Source: Pomphorhynchus laevis
Taxonomy: Eukaryota; Acanthocephala; Palaeacanthocephala; Echinorhynchida; Pomphorhynchidae
Direction of reading: 5' to 3'
NCBI GenBank assembly: GCA_012934845.2
Contig: WNNJ02003776.1
Location: 558,001 to 622,000, forward strand
DNA: 64,000 bases
Below are positions 34,087-45,623 of this stretch, piece after piece. The first letter of the stretch is position 1; each line of letters begins with the position of its first letter. Made by a program: the position numbers and the translations under genes. The notes below the pieces were generated by a model. The model was not told the origin of the DNA. It made no database searches and was given only the letters and a program-made list of their open reading frames with translations.

Positions 34087-35274
34087 CTTCCGCGTCTGGC
34101 TTCAATGATAACAACGTATTTCACACTGATTGGTCTCACTCTCTTTTGAGATCTATCCCTATTTGCACAGATTTGTTATGATCACCCTATTATAATTGCG
34201 GGTGATTTTAACACCAATTACACTAATCCTATTAGTAATAAATTACAGCTCATCTCCAGCTTCCTTCATAATTTTGGATTAACCCTTTAATCTTCTCCGT
34301 CAGATGCAAATTACTACTGCTATAACGGATCCAGCATCATCGACCTTGTATTTGCAACCAATACCACACAAGTGACGGTAGACGTTGAAAGTTCGTGGTC
34401 GTTTATTCGAAAGCATAAGCTAGTAATCGCCAAAATTGCCATATCAACTCAAATTCCTATCTCACACACTAAAAAGCTAAATATCCAAAAATTCAGTCGG
34501 CGCATCGACATCACTAAGCAGAATACTTTTCAAGTCGCTATTGCAAAACATTGACTAGACATCGTTGACCTATCGGATAGCCATGTAACCATTTGCAATG
34601 CATTGACTATTGCTTGTACCACCCGTATCAACGTGAGAAATAAGCTATCCTCAGTCATACAACATCCACACGTTGCTCATTTGCGATCAATTTTGAGACA
34701 ATTACATTCATGCGCCAAACATTATCCCACAGCACATCAAGTTTACATGAGTTGGAAACGAGTCTTTTGTGATCTAGTAAAACAGATTAATCTACAAGAC
34801 AAGAAACTAGTTGAGATGACTGAACTGGAAGACGCCGAAAAGTTTCCATATAAATTGAACTTGTCTCGAAATGTGTCAGTGATTCCCAACATTTCAATTG
34901 ATGTGTGAGAATCCCACTTCGAATTATTATACGGTTCATCGACTCTCTCACATTTAACATATCGTTGTAATAATTCTTACTTTCTTTTGCATGAACTTTC
35001 ACAATATGTTTTTTCCGTCGCACAAGAAAACATGCTAAACCACCACAAAACGTGAAAGCTGTCAGCACAATATTACATGTTATATCAGTTATTTATTATT
35101 TATTAAATAATAAATAATTTTAATAATTAATAATTTTTTATTTTATCAAATAAAATTGTGATCAGATAAAATTTTGTGCTTGTATCAGATTTTCAGTGGA
35201 TATATACTATGTAAATCTTGATTAGGAAGCCCTGTTTTTAAATAACACAATATTGGATATTTTGATATATTTTA

Positions 35275-35325
35275 CTATATATAGATATAGATATATAGAT
35301 ATAGATATCTATATCTATATAATAA
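35275..35325. repeat. (TATAGA)n-type low-complexity palindrome
   Basis: Alternating TATAGATA / TATCTATA units form a self-complementary run. Confidence 0.8.
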
Positions 35326-35439
35326 TATTAGATACATGACAGTGTGATCTGTCAAAAAAGTAAATATCATGGAGAATTGCTTTCGGGTCAAATGTAACTT
35401 TTAAAGCTCTTAAAATTTTATGGATATTGAATAATATGA

Positions 35440-35790
35440 TTCACTAGATAATCAAATTTCATCAGAGGAAATACGTCATTAGCATGTATTTGTCCTTGTG
35501 CTCTGTTGGGTTGAGGAATATAGATCGACACCTGATAACAAAACAGTTCCTCTTGATGACCTCTAATCCTTATTCTTTTACATCTTCTATTATTTATTAG
35601 TAGAATCATAAAAATTGACTTTTATTTTAAATTTATATTTTAAATTTTAACTTGATATAAATTATATAAAATCATATATAAAAATTATTTATTATTTATA
35701 ACTATTTATCTTTGTTTTTAATTTATATGATATAAAATAATTATACTAAGTTATATGATCTGATTTGTTCTATTAACAATTTATAAATAT
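35440..35790 (+). mobile_element. NAI solo 3' tail
   Basis: Starts at TCAGAGGAAATACGTC and keeps the tail order, but GAAAC reads GACAC and the pseudoknot arms are worn. An old copy facing the minus-strand tail at 35840-36230 (tail to tail). Confidence 0.7.
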
Positions 35791-35839
35791 AAATTGTATA
35801 AAACCTTATATAATTATTTATTATAAATCAAATCAGCTA

Positions 35840-36230
35840 TTAATTTTACGTATTTAATATAATGATAAAATAAACAAAACATAATAATGCTAAATCAACA
35901 TTTAATAAATAAATAATCAAATTAATAATTGTTATAAGATTTTTTATAATTTAAATCAAGTTAAAATAAAAAATTGAAATTTAAAACAAAAGTCATTTTT
36001 ATGAATTTACCAATAAATAACAGAGGTTGTATCAGAATAAGGATTAGAGGTAATCAGGAGAAACTGCTATGCTATCAGGTTTCGGCCACTAACTCCGCTA
36101 CCCAACATATCAGCGGTGCCAAATACGTGTAACGAACGTATTTCCTTTGATTAAATTTGATTATATAGTATATTATTCTAATACAAAGTATATTATTTAT
36201 TATTCATCCAATATTTTTTTATGGATGGAT
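35840..36230 (-). mobile_element. NAI solo 3' tail and last codons
   Basis: Complement of the tail including TTTCGG (GAAAC box) at about 36081 and the end of the RT frame near 36200. Together with 35440-35790 it makes a large inverted repeat. Confidence 0.75.
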
Positions 36231-36234
36231 AAAA

Positions 36235-37905
36235 CAACATATATAATTGTTGTGAAACTGTCTGACAACCTGTTAGTTGGCATATGATGTCTCGGCTGAG
36301 ATCTGGGCTGTCTATGATTACTTCACACTTTTCGAAATTTAGCTCCAATCCGATTTCCGGTCCTCCTGTTTGAATTTTTCTTATGTCTGAGAGGATGGTG
36401 CCGTAGTTTCGTTGAGGACAAATTTTCGTAAGTAGTGTTATCAACAATCGAGGGCAAGCGTGATTGAGATAAGATCTCCGCATCGGATGCTGATACTTTA
36501 GATGTGATGAATAGATCCGAAAAAGAGGAGTCGAAACCAAGAAAGGGCGAACAGGGGATACCTTCAACGGAGGCTTCTCTTGCGACACTGGCGACGAAAG
36601 CCGATGTTGAATGGTCGGTCGTTCTCTGTAAACCCGGACCTCCTAATCTCGTTGGCGGTGCTGCCTGGTCACGGTGATTGTGGTCAAGATGCGTAGCTGT
36701 AATTTTCTGGAGCGAATCCAGGACACATGCATCAAATCGAGTGGCGAAAGGGCGAAATGTTTGAGGATCGATCGTTCTCATTAGATGGGTTACTATGAAC
36801 GCCGAACAACACTTACTTAGTAATAAGTAACCGACTTGATAGTCTTCTATTGCAGAGACGGAGTTAAGATCTGCCGCTAGTTTTGGGAGACATGTATCCA
36901 AAAGGACCCTTTGTATAAATTTGACGCTTCTCAAAGGAGTGCCCAGTAAATCGAAGTTGCTATTGGAGTTCAGCACCGGTGGATGCCTACATTTTTATCC
37001 ACATAATGTTGCAACCATTGGTGAACCGATAATCTCGGTTTTTCTCCAGTTAGTAAGGATCCCGATTGACTTAAATTGACGTCGAGCATATTCAGGGCGG
37101 TACAAACGGCATCAGGCTATCCTCCTCTGATCCAGTCATCGAGATACCACATGTTACAAGCGATGTCTTGGATCGAATTGACGTTAGTTACGATTTGATG
37201 AATCGCCAGCGAAAACAGAAAGGTGCTAAGGGGATCGCCTTGCTGCACCCATTCAGCAGAAAGAATGCGGTCTGAATCGGAAATTCTCAGTTAGGATGGT
37301 TTACTGTTGCAGAACAGAGCCCATGGAAACAGTTCCGGAATTCGACTAGTTAATGCATTAAAAATCGCGGACCGGTTTACGGAGTTGAAGGCGTTTGACA
37401 GGTCTATTTTAGCCCAATCCCATAAGTCTGACATATTATGAATTTTATGTAAGGCCCTGACTTAATGAACAATCCGAACAACTCCATCTTCCATAGCAAC
37501 TACGTATTGATTTAGACTAAGTAGATCCCAAAAACGGAGCGGAGACGCATGCAGTCGCATTTAGAAACCAGCTGTCAAAAGATTTCGTCGACGGCGATGG
37601 GTCGAATGCTATGGTCTTTTTTCCGGAGTGCGATGAGGTTGGCTCTTACGAAGAATGAAGTCAACGAGTGAGGAGCCAGTCGAATCATCCGGCGGATGAT
37701 TCTGGTGTGAAGGATCTGACAGCTTTACAATCGGTAGCTCGGTTTGATCTCGGCTTATCACACTGTCTAAAGCAGAGGTGTTGGCTGCGGAATACGGATA
37801 GACGCGGCCTAAGCCAGGATGGATTGTTATAAACTTTGATTTTGTATTAGGGTGATGTGGGACAAACTGGTTGACATGAGTCTTTGCATCGCTTTCCTGC
37901 AATTC
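36235..37905 (-). mobile_element. RT element family A, RT domain fragment, broken
   Basis: Minus strand contains WAKIDLSNAFNSVNRSAIFN (motif A, about 37415-37360), WVQQGDPLSTFLFSLAIHQI (motif B, about 37250-37190), MWYLDDWI (motif C, YLDD, about 37150) and then LELNFEKCEVII. It continues FDLLGTPLRS and TRLGGPGLQRTTDHSTSAFVASV (36960-36580) into the thumb. It complements the C-terminal piece at 30395-31550. Five or more disruptions. Confidence 0.7.
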
Positions 37906-37931
37906 CCTTTTAATAATTATTTATTATTAAT

Positions 37932-38177
37932 CTTTATTTTTATTTATATATAGATAAAATACATAGACTCAGTTATCTGATCTGATTTAACCCAAAATAG
38001 TAAGGACTGCTAAGTAAAGTCATTTTATTATATTTAGATTAAATATTAAATTAAGTCTCCATTTCAATTAGTTACATTTAACTTAAAAACAATTCTACAT
38101 GATAGAAATATAGATATAATAAACAGAAATACAAATTATTAAATCATTCAAATTACATTCAAATTACATACAATAAA
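37932..38177 (+). repeat. Long direct repeat R1 (copy of 39480-39723)
   Basis: About 245 bases, two or three differences from R2. It begins inside a NAI-type tail end (CATAGACTCAGTTATCTGAT) and continues into unrelated sequence ending CATACAATAAA. It flanks a 1.3-kb segment with different content. Confidence 0.8.
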
Positions 38178-38590
38178 TACGGTTCTCGATTCGAGCGAAC
38201 GTTCTACGACGTTCATGTATTTTCAACACAAGCTCAATCAAACATTACTCGTGCAACTGAATCGGCCTTCGAGTACAACGAAAACCGGAAAAAATCGAAG
38301 TACAGTAAACGAGTGCGAAGAATTGAAAACAGTTCAATTGTTCCATTAGTATTTTCAACAGCAGGAGGATTTGGCAAAGAAGCTAGCATGTTATTGAAAA
38401 CAATTGCATCGACGCTAGCACAAAAAGGATAATTAAGTTACAGTGATTTAGCAGTGAAACTTAAGAGAAATATCAGCTTCGAAATCGCTCAGTCAATATC
38501 TGCTAGTTTGCGAAGTCCACGCTCATCCCGTGGTACGCCACTGCGTTTAGGCGAGCGAGCAGTATTACAAACAGAACAGTAACAAATAGG
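38178..38590 (+). mobile_element. C-terminal end of RT element family B
   Basis: The frame reads SRFERTFYDVHVFSTQAQSN, then SSIVPLVFSTAGGFGKEASM and ISASLRSPRSSRGTP. The same order ends the element at 46390-48960 (SRFERTFLDVAIFNVHAPSN, then SSLIFSSSG and ACLRAPRSTYGKP). It is the last part of a restriction-like-endonuclease domain plus tail; 5' part absent. Confidence 0.65.
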
Positions 38591-38687
38591 AATACTCCAG
38601 TACTCATTTTCGGAAAAACAAAATCTTTTGTTTATTATAATAATAAATCTCTCTCATTTAAAAAATATATATGATAATTAGTAATGG

Positions 38688-38812
38688 TAGTTCTTCCTGA
38701 TGACCGCTAATTTTTATTCTTTTGCACCGTCTGATATTTATTAGTCAATTCATAAAAATCGACTTTTATTTTAAATTACAATTTTTTATTTTAACTTTTT
38801 CATTTTAACAAT
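38688..38812 (+). mobile_element. NAI tail fragment
   Basis: Starts AGTTCTTCCTGATGACC and runs to the A/T-rich part of the tail, joined directly to the next NAI copy. Confidence 0.65.
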
Positions 38813-38817
38813 TTTTC

Positions 38818-39432
38818 ATGCATACCATATAATATAAAATATAATACATTAAATAATGAAATTTTAAGAATTGCAACAATATGTAATGATATTGGCTTTC
38901 TTAAAAATCATTTAAATAATTTAATAGATACATATTTTAAACTAGGTTACTATAAAAATAACATCAAGCAGAAAATAGTAAAATATATAAATCAACACAA
39001 TAATATAAAGAATAAATTTAAACTCTTAAGTGGCAAATTTTTATGGATGAATAATAAATAATATACTTTGCATTAGAATAAGATACTAGATAGTTATTTC
39101 AGAGGAAATACATCATTAGCATGTATTTGGCCCCGCTGCTATGTTGGGTAGAGGAGTTAGGGGCCGAAACCTGATAGCATAGCAGTTCCTCCTGATGACC
39201 TCTAATTCTTATTCTGATACAACGTCTGTTATTTATTAGTCAATTCATAAAAATGACGTTTATTTTAAATTTTATTTTTTATTTTTATTTTTTAACTTGA
39301 TTAAAATTATAGAAAATCTAAAAACAATTATTAATTTTATTATTTAATTATTAAATTTTGATTTAGCATTATTATGTTTTGTTTATTTTATAATTATATA
39401 ACAATACGTAGACTCAGTTAGCTGATTTAATT
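38818..39432 (+). mobile_element. NAI copy, 5'-truncated
   Basis: Last ~80 codons of the RT (starting CATGCATACCATATAATA) and a complete tail with the pseudoknot intact, ending GTAGACTCAGTTAGCTGATT at about 39429. Nearly identical to the 2.7 kb copy, so young. Confidence 0.85.
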
Positions 39433-39479
39433 GATATGAATTATAAAAAATGGTATATAATTATTGATTATTTATTTTT

Positions 39480-39723
39480 ATTTTTATTTATATATAGTAT
39501 AAAATACATAGACTCAGTTATCTGATCTGATTTAACCCAAAATAGTAAGGACTGCTAAGTACAGTCATTTTATTATATTTAGATTAAATATTAAATTAAG
39601 TCTCCATTTCAATTAGTTACATTTAACTTAAAAACAATTCTACATGATAGAAATATAGATATAATAAACAGAAATACAAATTATTAAATCATTCAAATTA
39701 CATTCAAATTACATACAATAAAA
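39480..39723 (+). repeat. Long direct repeat R2 (copy of 37932-38177)
   Basis: See R1. Right of it the sequence becomes unique. Confidence 0.8.
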
Positions 39724-39834
39724 AACTTTAATGTTGTAAAATATTAATAAATTTTTTTAATAAAAGCTCTTCAATAAAACTGTTATATATTTGTAATAGT
39801 TGTCTGAATTTGATTAAAATGATTAAATTCTAAC

Positions 39835-40133
39835 CTTTAACATGAGTTGAAGATTCCAGCAGTTGCTGGGCATTTTTCCAGTTCAAGCTAGCACACACCG
39901 GTTTGTTAACCATATGAAGTAAATTCTCACATAACATTTTAAATTCCGACGAACTTGGTGAAATGCTTCCACTAGCTGAACTTGCAATTGATTCTCCAGG
40001 AGAACTCGTTGGTGATCGATTACTATTTGCATTTGCCTGACTGCATATTTCCATCAAGGTTGATGATAACTGTTGAACATTATTCATACTGTATTTCCAA
40101 CGTTGAAAGTAAATAAAAGATGTTGCCAATTGT
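39835..40133 (-). CDS. Candidate internal exon of a host gene
   Basis: A 299-base minus-strand segment is open throughout. It is bracketed by an acceptor-like CTAGTTTTTTAG (just above 40133) and a donor AAAG|GTTAGA (39835/39834). It encodes MEICSQANANSNRSPTSSPG, a Ser-rich stretch (SIASSASGSISPSSSEFK), then MLCENLLHMVNKPVCASLNW. Composition is unlike the AT-rich repeats and no transposon motif is present. I do not recognise the protein; the Ser/Pro-rich linker between ordered parts suits a regulatory protein. No neighbouring exon was found, so it may be isolated by large repeat-filled introns, or spurious. Confidence 0.4.
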
Positions 40134-40244
40134 CTAAAAAACTAGGTTGTGTCAAAACATCTAAGTTAGATTTAGATATCTAAACATTAAAGCGAAATTG
40201 GAAAAATAATTGTTTTGAATATAAAGAAGAAATCAAATCATCTC

Positions 40245-41131
40245 ACTGAGTCTACTTATCTAATATAATTATAAAATAAACAAAACATAATAATGCTTGA
40301 TCAAAATTTAATAATTAAATAATAAAATTAATAATTCTTTTTAGATTTTCTATAATTTATATCAAGTTAAAATAAAAAATCGAAATTCTAAAATAAACGT
40401 CATTTTTATGAATTGACAAATAAATAACAGACGTTGTATGAGAATAAGGATTAGAGGTCATCAGAAGGAACTGATATGCTATCAGGTTTTGGCTCCTGTT
40501 CCTCTACCCAACATAGCAGCGGGGCCGAATACATGCTAATGATGTATTTCCTCTGATAAAACTATCTAGTATCTTATTCTAATGCAAAGTATATTATTTA
40601 TTATCCATCCATAAAAATTTGCCACTTAAGAGTTTAAATTTATTCTTTATATTATTGTGTTGATTTATATATTTTACTATTTTCTGTTTGACGTTTTTCT
40701 TATAGTAAACTAGTTTAAGATATGTATCTATTAAATTATTTAAATGATTTTGAAGAAAGCCAATATCATTACATATTGTTGCAATTCTTAAAATTTCATT
40801 ATTTAATGTATTATATTTTATATTATATGGTATGCATGAATGCTCATGCAAAAATATGTTTCTTGTAAATTTAATATGTCATCTTTACGATATAAATTAA
40901 TAGTAGTTTTAGTTAATGTTAATTTAATGTTCATATCTAGATATACACCTTATTTATCATTAATATTGGTTTTGTTAATAATAAGGTACCTTGATAAATT
41001 TGTTCACAAATTGAATAAAAATTATTAGAATTAAATACACATATATCATCAATGTATTGAAACATATATTTCATATATTTATATTGTTTAGATTTAGTTT
41101 TTACACAGTTATGAACAAATTCATATTCCTG
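40245..41131 (-). mobile_element. NAI copy, 5'-truncated
   Basis: Tail 40245-40590 and RT C-terminus (40594-40851 open; motif C region near 41040-41060). Truncated abruptly at 41131. A few disruptions. Confidence 0.8.
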
Positions 41132-41404
41132 AATTTGTTATGATATATTCATGACAATTCCTGATATATTCATGACAATCAGTTTGGATTATAACGATTA
41201 CATCTGTTAATGACACCTGGTTGTTCTGGAATTAAATATTGAATGGATCTTCTTGTTACAGTTCTATTAAGTTAATATGTTCAGTCTCTAATGGGATGAT
41301 GACCCCTTTAAATTAACTGATGAAAACCGTTGCAAAACTGTAAACATTAACAAAAATCAAACAAGTAAAATAGTTTTTTACTAACGAAATTATTTTACAA
41401 TACA

Positions 41405-41434
41405 CGTTTATTATAGGGTCGATGTAGTCGACCC
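41405..41434. repeat. Short perfect hairpin
   Basis: TTATAGGGTCGA and complement around a short loop, in otherwise unique AT-rich sequence. Confidence 0.6.
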
Positions 41435-41594
41435 TATAATGTTTTATCCATTGATCGTCACAATTATTTTTATGCCATCATAATTGCATAACCATTATGT
41501 ACCAAAATAATTTATTAAAACATAACTATAAAAAACAAAAACACTATTAAATTAATGTCAAGATTAATGAAAACTTAAAGATATAAAAAATTAA

Positions 41595-41915
41595 GGAAAT
41601 ACGTCATTAGCATGTATTTGGCCCCGCTGCTATGTTGGGTAGAGGAGTTAGGGGCCGAAACCTGATAGCATAGCAGTTCCTCCTGATGACCTCTAATTCT
41701 TATTCTGATACAACGTCTGTTATTTATTAGTCAATTCATAAAAATGACGTTTATTTTAAATTTCAATTTTTATTTTAACTTGATTTAAATTATAGAAAAT
41801 CTAAAAACAATTATTAATTTTATTATTTAATTATTAAATTTTGATTTAACATTATTATGTTTTGTTTATTTTATAATTATATTAAATACGTAGACTCAGT
41901 TAGTTGATTTGATTT
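41595..41915 (+). mobile_element. NAI solo 3' tail, well preserved
   Basis: Begins GGAAATACGTCATTAGCATG and retains both pseudoknot helices, GAAAC and CTGATGA; ends GTAGACTCAGTTAGTTGATT. No RT codons precede it, so truncation occurred inside the tail. Confidence 0.8.
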
Positions 41916-42077
41916 GTTATAACAACGTCTGTTATATTAAAGTGAAATAAGAAAAATAACTGTTTAGAATAATGACTTATTTGTTAGCTACACAAATTCG
42001 ACAAACATATATTTTGCTTATGTCATGATAAATGGACTATATTGATGCGAGTGAGAGTGTGTATCAGCTTTTTTGAT

Positions 42078-42503
42078 ATTTTGTTGGCAATTTGGCTAAA
42101 TTACATACTATCAGATTTTAATTAACCGATTTTACTTTTAATAATAACATCTAGAAACATAATTATATTGACTGTAAATTTGGCCTACTGAAGATAATCA
42201 AATCGTTCTAGGAATAATGTGTCTGTCGGATCTTGATTTCGGAAGCTTTGAAAGATCGAAAAAGTAAACCTAAAATTTATAAAGCTTGTGACAAACTAGC
42301 AATCCATAAAATTAGTTTCACCTAAGCAATTTGATAGTATCGCGAAGAACCGCATCACTAGAGCTCTCTCTTTTCAAAAGGTTCATATTGATCATGCCTT
42401 CAGCTTGCATAGCAAAATAACATACCGACTCGAGGTAGCGCAAGATTTTTTGTTGGCAATTTGGCTAAATTACATATTATCAGATTTTAATTAACTGATT
42501 TCA
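42078..42503. repeat. Pair of ~60-bp direct repeats, 371 bases apart
   Basis: TTGTTGGCAATTTGGCTAAA with about 40 further bases occurs near 42080 and again near 42450, with a few differences. The interval has no recognised content. Confidence 0.65.
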
Positions 42504-42784
42504 CTGGTATACAAATAAAAACAATTAAAATGAAAATCTGAAAAACTGTTTCGCCAATCAAATGTATTGTGAAGCATGGCGATAAAGCTTTTCATCGTTG
42601 ATTTTGTCATATTAGATATTTAAAAACAAATAATGTTTATTTTCTCAATTTTGAATAAAGCATTATATTAAATAAATACAATATATTTTTCGCAATTTGT
42701 TGAATATTTGATATTGTTGAATATATTGAATTTATTTGAATATATTTGTTGAAATATAAGTCATAGTCAAAAGTATCAACACTT

Positions 42785-43530
42785 TGTTAGATGAAACATA
42801 TTTATTAGTAAATTCATAAAAATTGATTTTTATTTTAAATTTTAATTATAAATTTAATCGTTATATATGAATTGTATTGAATTTTATATAATAGATAACA
42901 TATTATACATATTATAACATATTATATAATTTATTTTATACATATCAGTTCTTTCTGATAATCACTAATCCTTATTCAGATACATTGTGTATCATTTATT
43001 AGTCGTAACATAAAAATTGGATTTTATTTTTAATTTTAACTGTATATAAATATAAATTCTATAAAATCTTATAATCATTTATTATTTATGATTATTTATC
43101 TTTATTTTTAATTTATTTATAATATAAAATACTATATTGTTATAATGACAAGTTATTATTGATCTGTGGACTTTGTTTTTCCTGTGATTTCAGTTACTTC
43201 TTAAAAGCTTATTATTGGTTTGTTTGTCTACTACAGTTCCTTGATTAGAGATTTTTTGAAGCTGCTATGTTGGGTCGAAGAAAAGGTGCCGAAACCTGAT
43301 ATCATAGCAATTCCTCTTGATGACCTCTAATCCTTACCCTTATACATTGTTTGTCATTTATTATTCAATTCATATAAATTGACTTTTATTTCGAATTTCA
43401 ATTTTTTATTTTAACTTGATATAAGTTATATAAAATCTTATAACAATTATTTATTATTTATTATTATTTATCTTTATTTATATATAGTAAAATACATAAA
43501 CTCAGTTATCTGATCTAATTTGTTCTACTG
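42785..43530 (+). mobile_element. Cluster of decayed NAI tails
   Basis: At least two worn partial tails (42785-42860; 42950-43140) and a better one at 43255-43530 that keeps GCTGCTATG, GAAAC and TGATGACCTCTAATCC. All point the same way. Confidence 0.65.
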
Positions 43531-43739
43531 ACAAGTTATTATTAACCTATGAACTTTGTTTTCTTGCTAATATAACCTGTGTCTGAAATACTGAAACTAT
43601 GTATTCTTAATACGACTATTTTTCTGCTAATTTTCAAACAAGTTTAATTAATTCTTTTATTCTTAAAATGAAGAATTATAAATCAACAAAATATTATTAA
43701 AATATTAAATTTACAATATATTAATTAACAAAATATTAT

Positions 43740-43835
43740 TAAAAATAAATTTAAACTATTTAGTGAAAAAATTTAAGGGATGGATAATAAATAATATACT
43801 TTGTATTATATAGATTTACTAGATAATCAAATTTT
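43740..43835 (+). mobile_element. NAI fragment, last RT codons
   Basis: Matches the end of the RT frame and the first tail bases (GGATGGATAATAAATAATAT). Confidence 0.65.
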
Positions 43836-43959
43836 TTTTCTTGAATTATCGATAATGCTGCACGAATTGTGCTCTGAAGTAGATGTTAATACTTTCATTT
43901 AATTTTTGCTCATTTTGTTGTCGATTGTTAATTGTTTACCGAAAATGTTTAAATATTTC

Positions 43960-44690
43960 ATCAACAATAATTATTATCTAGTTATTATTTATGAGTAGTT
44001 GTCGTATCCGTCTTAGATTGTTTCTAAAAGAATATTCTGTTGATCATATTATATAAGCTCGATATACAAGCTATTTTTCATCCCTTATGTGTGCATGTGG
44101 GTAATTGAAGCATATATAAATGAAGCATTGTACATTGTCTTTTGCCTTAGCGAATATATCTACTTGATATGTATTTTTAATCTTTACTACAGTAGTGTCT
44201 AGAATGTCAATTTATTCTTATACTTAAATTCTACAGTTAATTTTAGACATGATGAACAGTTATCTAAATTATAATGCTTATTTCTCATTTTAACACAGCA
44301 AAATATGCACCGACATATCGTGCATATATATTTGATTAATTCATAGGGAAGTTGCTGAATATTTTATTTTCCGAATAACAAAGGTAAAAGTTTACATAGT
44401 TTGTCATAGTACTGATCCTATCGAAACATCATCGATTTGTTTAAATAGTTGGCAATCCGGCGTATAGAAATCGGATTCCTTTAGACATATTGTTAGCAAT
44501 TCTCGAAAGTGATTCTCATCTATACTGGATAATTTGCATTATCTTGTGTTTGAATGCGATATACATAATCTATGGCAATGTTAATCGTTGTTGATATAAG
44601 GACATTTGTAAACAGATGGCAAACGTCCAACGATGCTATTATCGGGGATGTTGTTTGTTTTATGAGGAGATCGTAGAATTCAATGCTTAT
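43960..44690 (-). mobile_element. Canonical Penelope-like RT fragment, broken
   Basis: Minus strand reads IIASLDVCHLFTNVLISTTI then IAIDYVYR (RT motif A of PLE, about 44650-44570). It later reads LDTTVVKIKNTYQVDIFAKA (about 44190-44140), the FLD.......YRK block after motif C. Motifs B and C are too damaged to read. Several disruptions. Confidence 0.6.
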
Positions 44691-45155
44691 TTTAATTTGA
44701 TATAAATTAAATAAAATCTTATAACAATTATTTATTATTTATAAAATTTACTTATTATTTAATTATCAAATTTTGATTTAGCATTATTTTTTAATTTTAT
44801 GATCATATTAAATACGTAACTAAGTTTGCTAGTTTATTTCATAAGAGGAAATACGTCATAGCATGTATTTGGCCCATGAGTCTATGTTAAGTCGAGGAAT
44901 TGGGGTTGAAACCTGATAACATGGTAGTTTCTCCTGATGACTATTTTTTATTCTTTTACATCGTCTGTTATTTATTAGTCAATTCATGAAAATTGAATTT
45001 TATTTTAAATTTTTAATATAAATTCTATGGCAGTATAAATATAAATTGTATAAAATCTCAAATAATAACTTATTATTAATTATTATTTGTACTTATTTTT
45101 AATTTATATATTGTATAAAATACGTAGACTAAGTTATCTGATCTGATATTCAAAC
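44690..45155 (+). mobile_element. Two NAI tails in tandem
   Basis: First, a tail end at 44690-44840; then a full but diverged tail 44843-45155. The second has GGCCCA / GGGGTT and CTATG / CATGG in place of the reference helices, so pairing is partly kept by G-U pairs. Confidence 0.7.
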
Positions 45156-45623
45156 ATTTGTCCGTTATTACCTTCGGAGTAATAAATGTAATATGTAATA
45201 TGTTTATAAATTAAAAATTAGAATTTGCAGATTTTATATACATTGGATTGGTTATTCATTCTTTTTGAGATTAAAGTGCAGTATTAAAGTGTTAACTGAA
45301 CAATTAATTAAATAACTGAAACTATATAAAAGTTAAATATGATTTCAGGCGACAGAATACAACATCTACCTTATACAAGTGTTTGTTCAAACTGCAACCG
45401 TGATATACTTAAGGATTAAAAAGATCATTTAAGATCCTTTTTATATTCAATTATTATTCTATAATTATCAATTCGAAACTAGGAGCGAAAAAGAACATTT
45501 AGTTATCATAAAAAGCTGCTTAGTGAAAAGTTTTCAATGAGTATATATTTTATTTAATACTTTATATATTATATAAAGTATTATAAAATACTTTATATAA
45601 TACAATATATTTATATATTGTAT
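45156..45623. other. No gene recognised
   Basis: AT-rich; includes a TATA-rich palindromic run at 45550-45620. Confidence 0.5.

Larger units (their letters stand above)
33868..34112. repeat. Foldback element FB5 carrying two well-formed hammerhead-like cores
   Basis: Near-perfect arms of about 122 bases meet near 33990, inside the endonuclease region of a LINE. Each arm contains a complete hammerhead-type core, one per strand (entries at 33894 and 34045). The arms differ at several positions, so they have diverged since formation. No clear target duplication. Confidence 0.8.
32456..35060 (+). mobile_element. APE-type LINE, ORF1 and endonuclease only, broken
   Basis: ORF1 spans 32456-33330, starting near a CCFCSAKI Cys pair, then a coiled-coil stretch (LSNLRTQINQLEDKLVSLDV), an RRM-like block SRNVIVMGL...LGLSVDEISKATFGRL, and LSKDDRARAFKLRELRR. 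ORF2 endonuclease traces run from about 33580, with IIIAGDFNTNYT at 34195 and SSIIDLVFATNT at 34330. Open frames then run 34372-34554 and 34603-34908. The RT is missing. Foldback FB5 is inserted in the endonuclease at 33868-34112. Confidence 0.65.

Noticed and set aside
41316-41345. CTGATGAAAACCGTTGCAAAAC as a hammerhead core
   Set aside because: No stem II can be drawn and GAAA is absent; only a chance or deeply decayed match.
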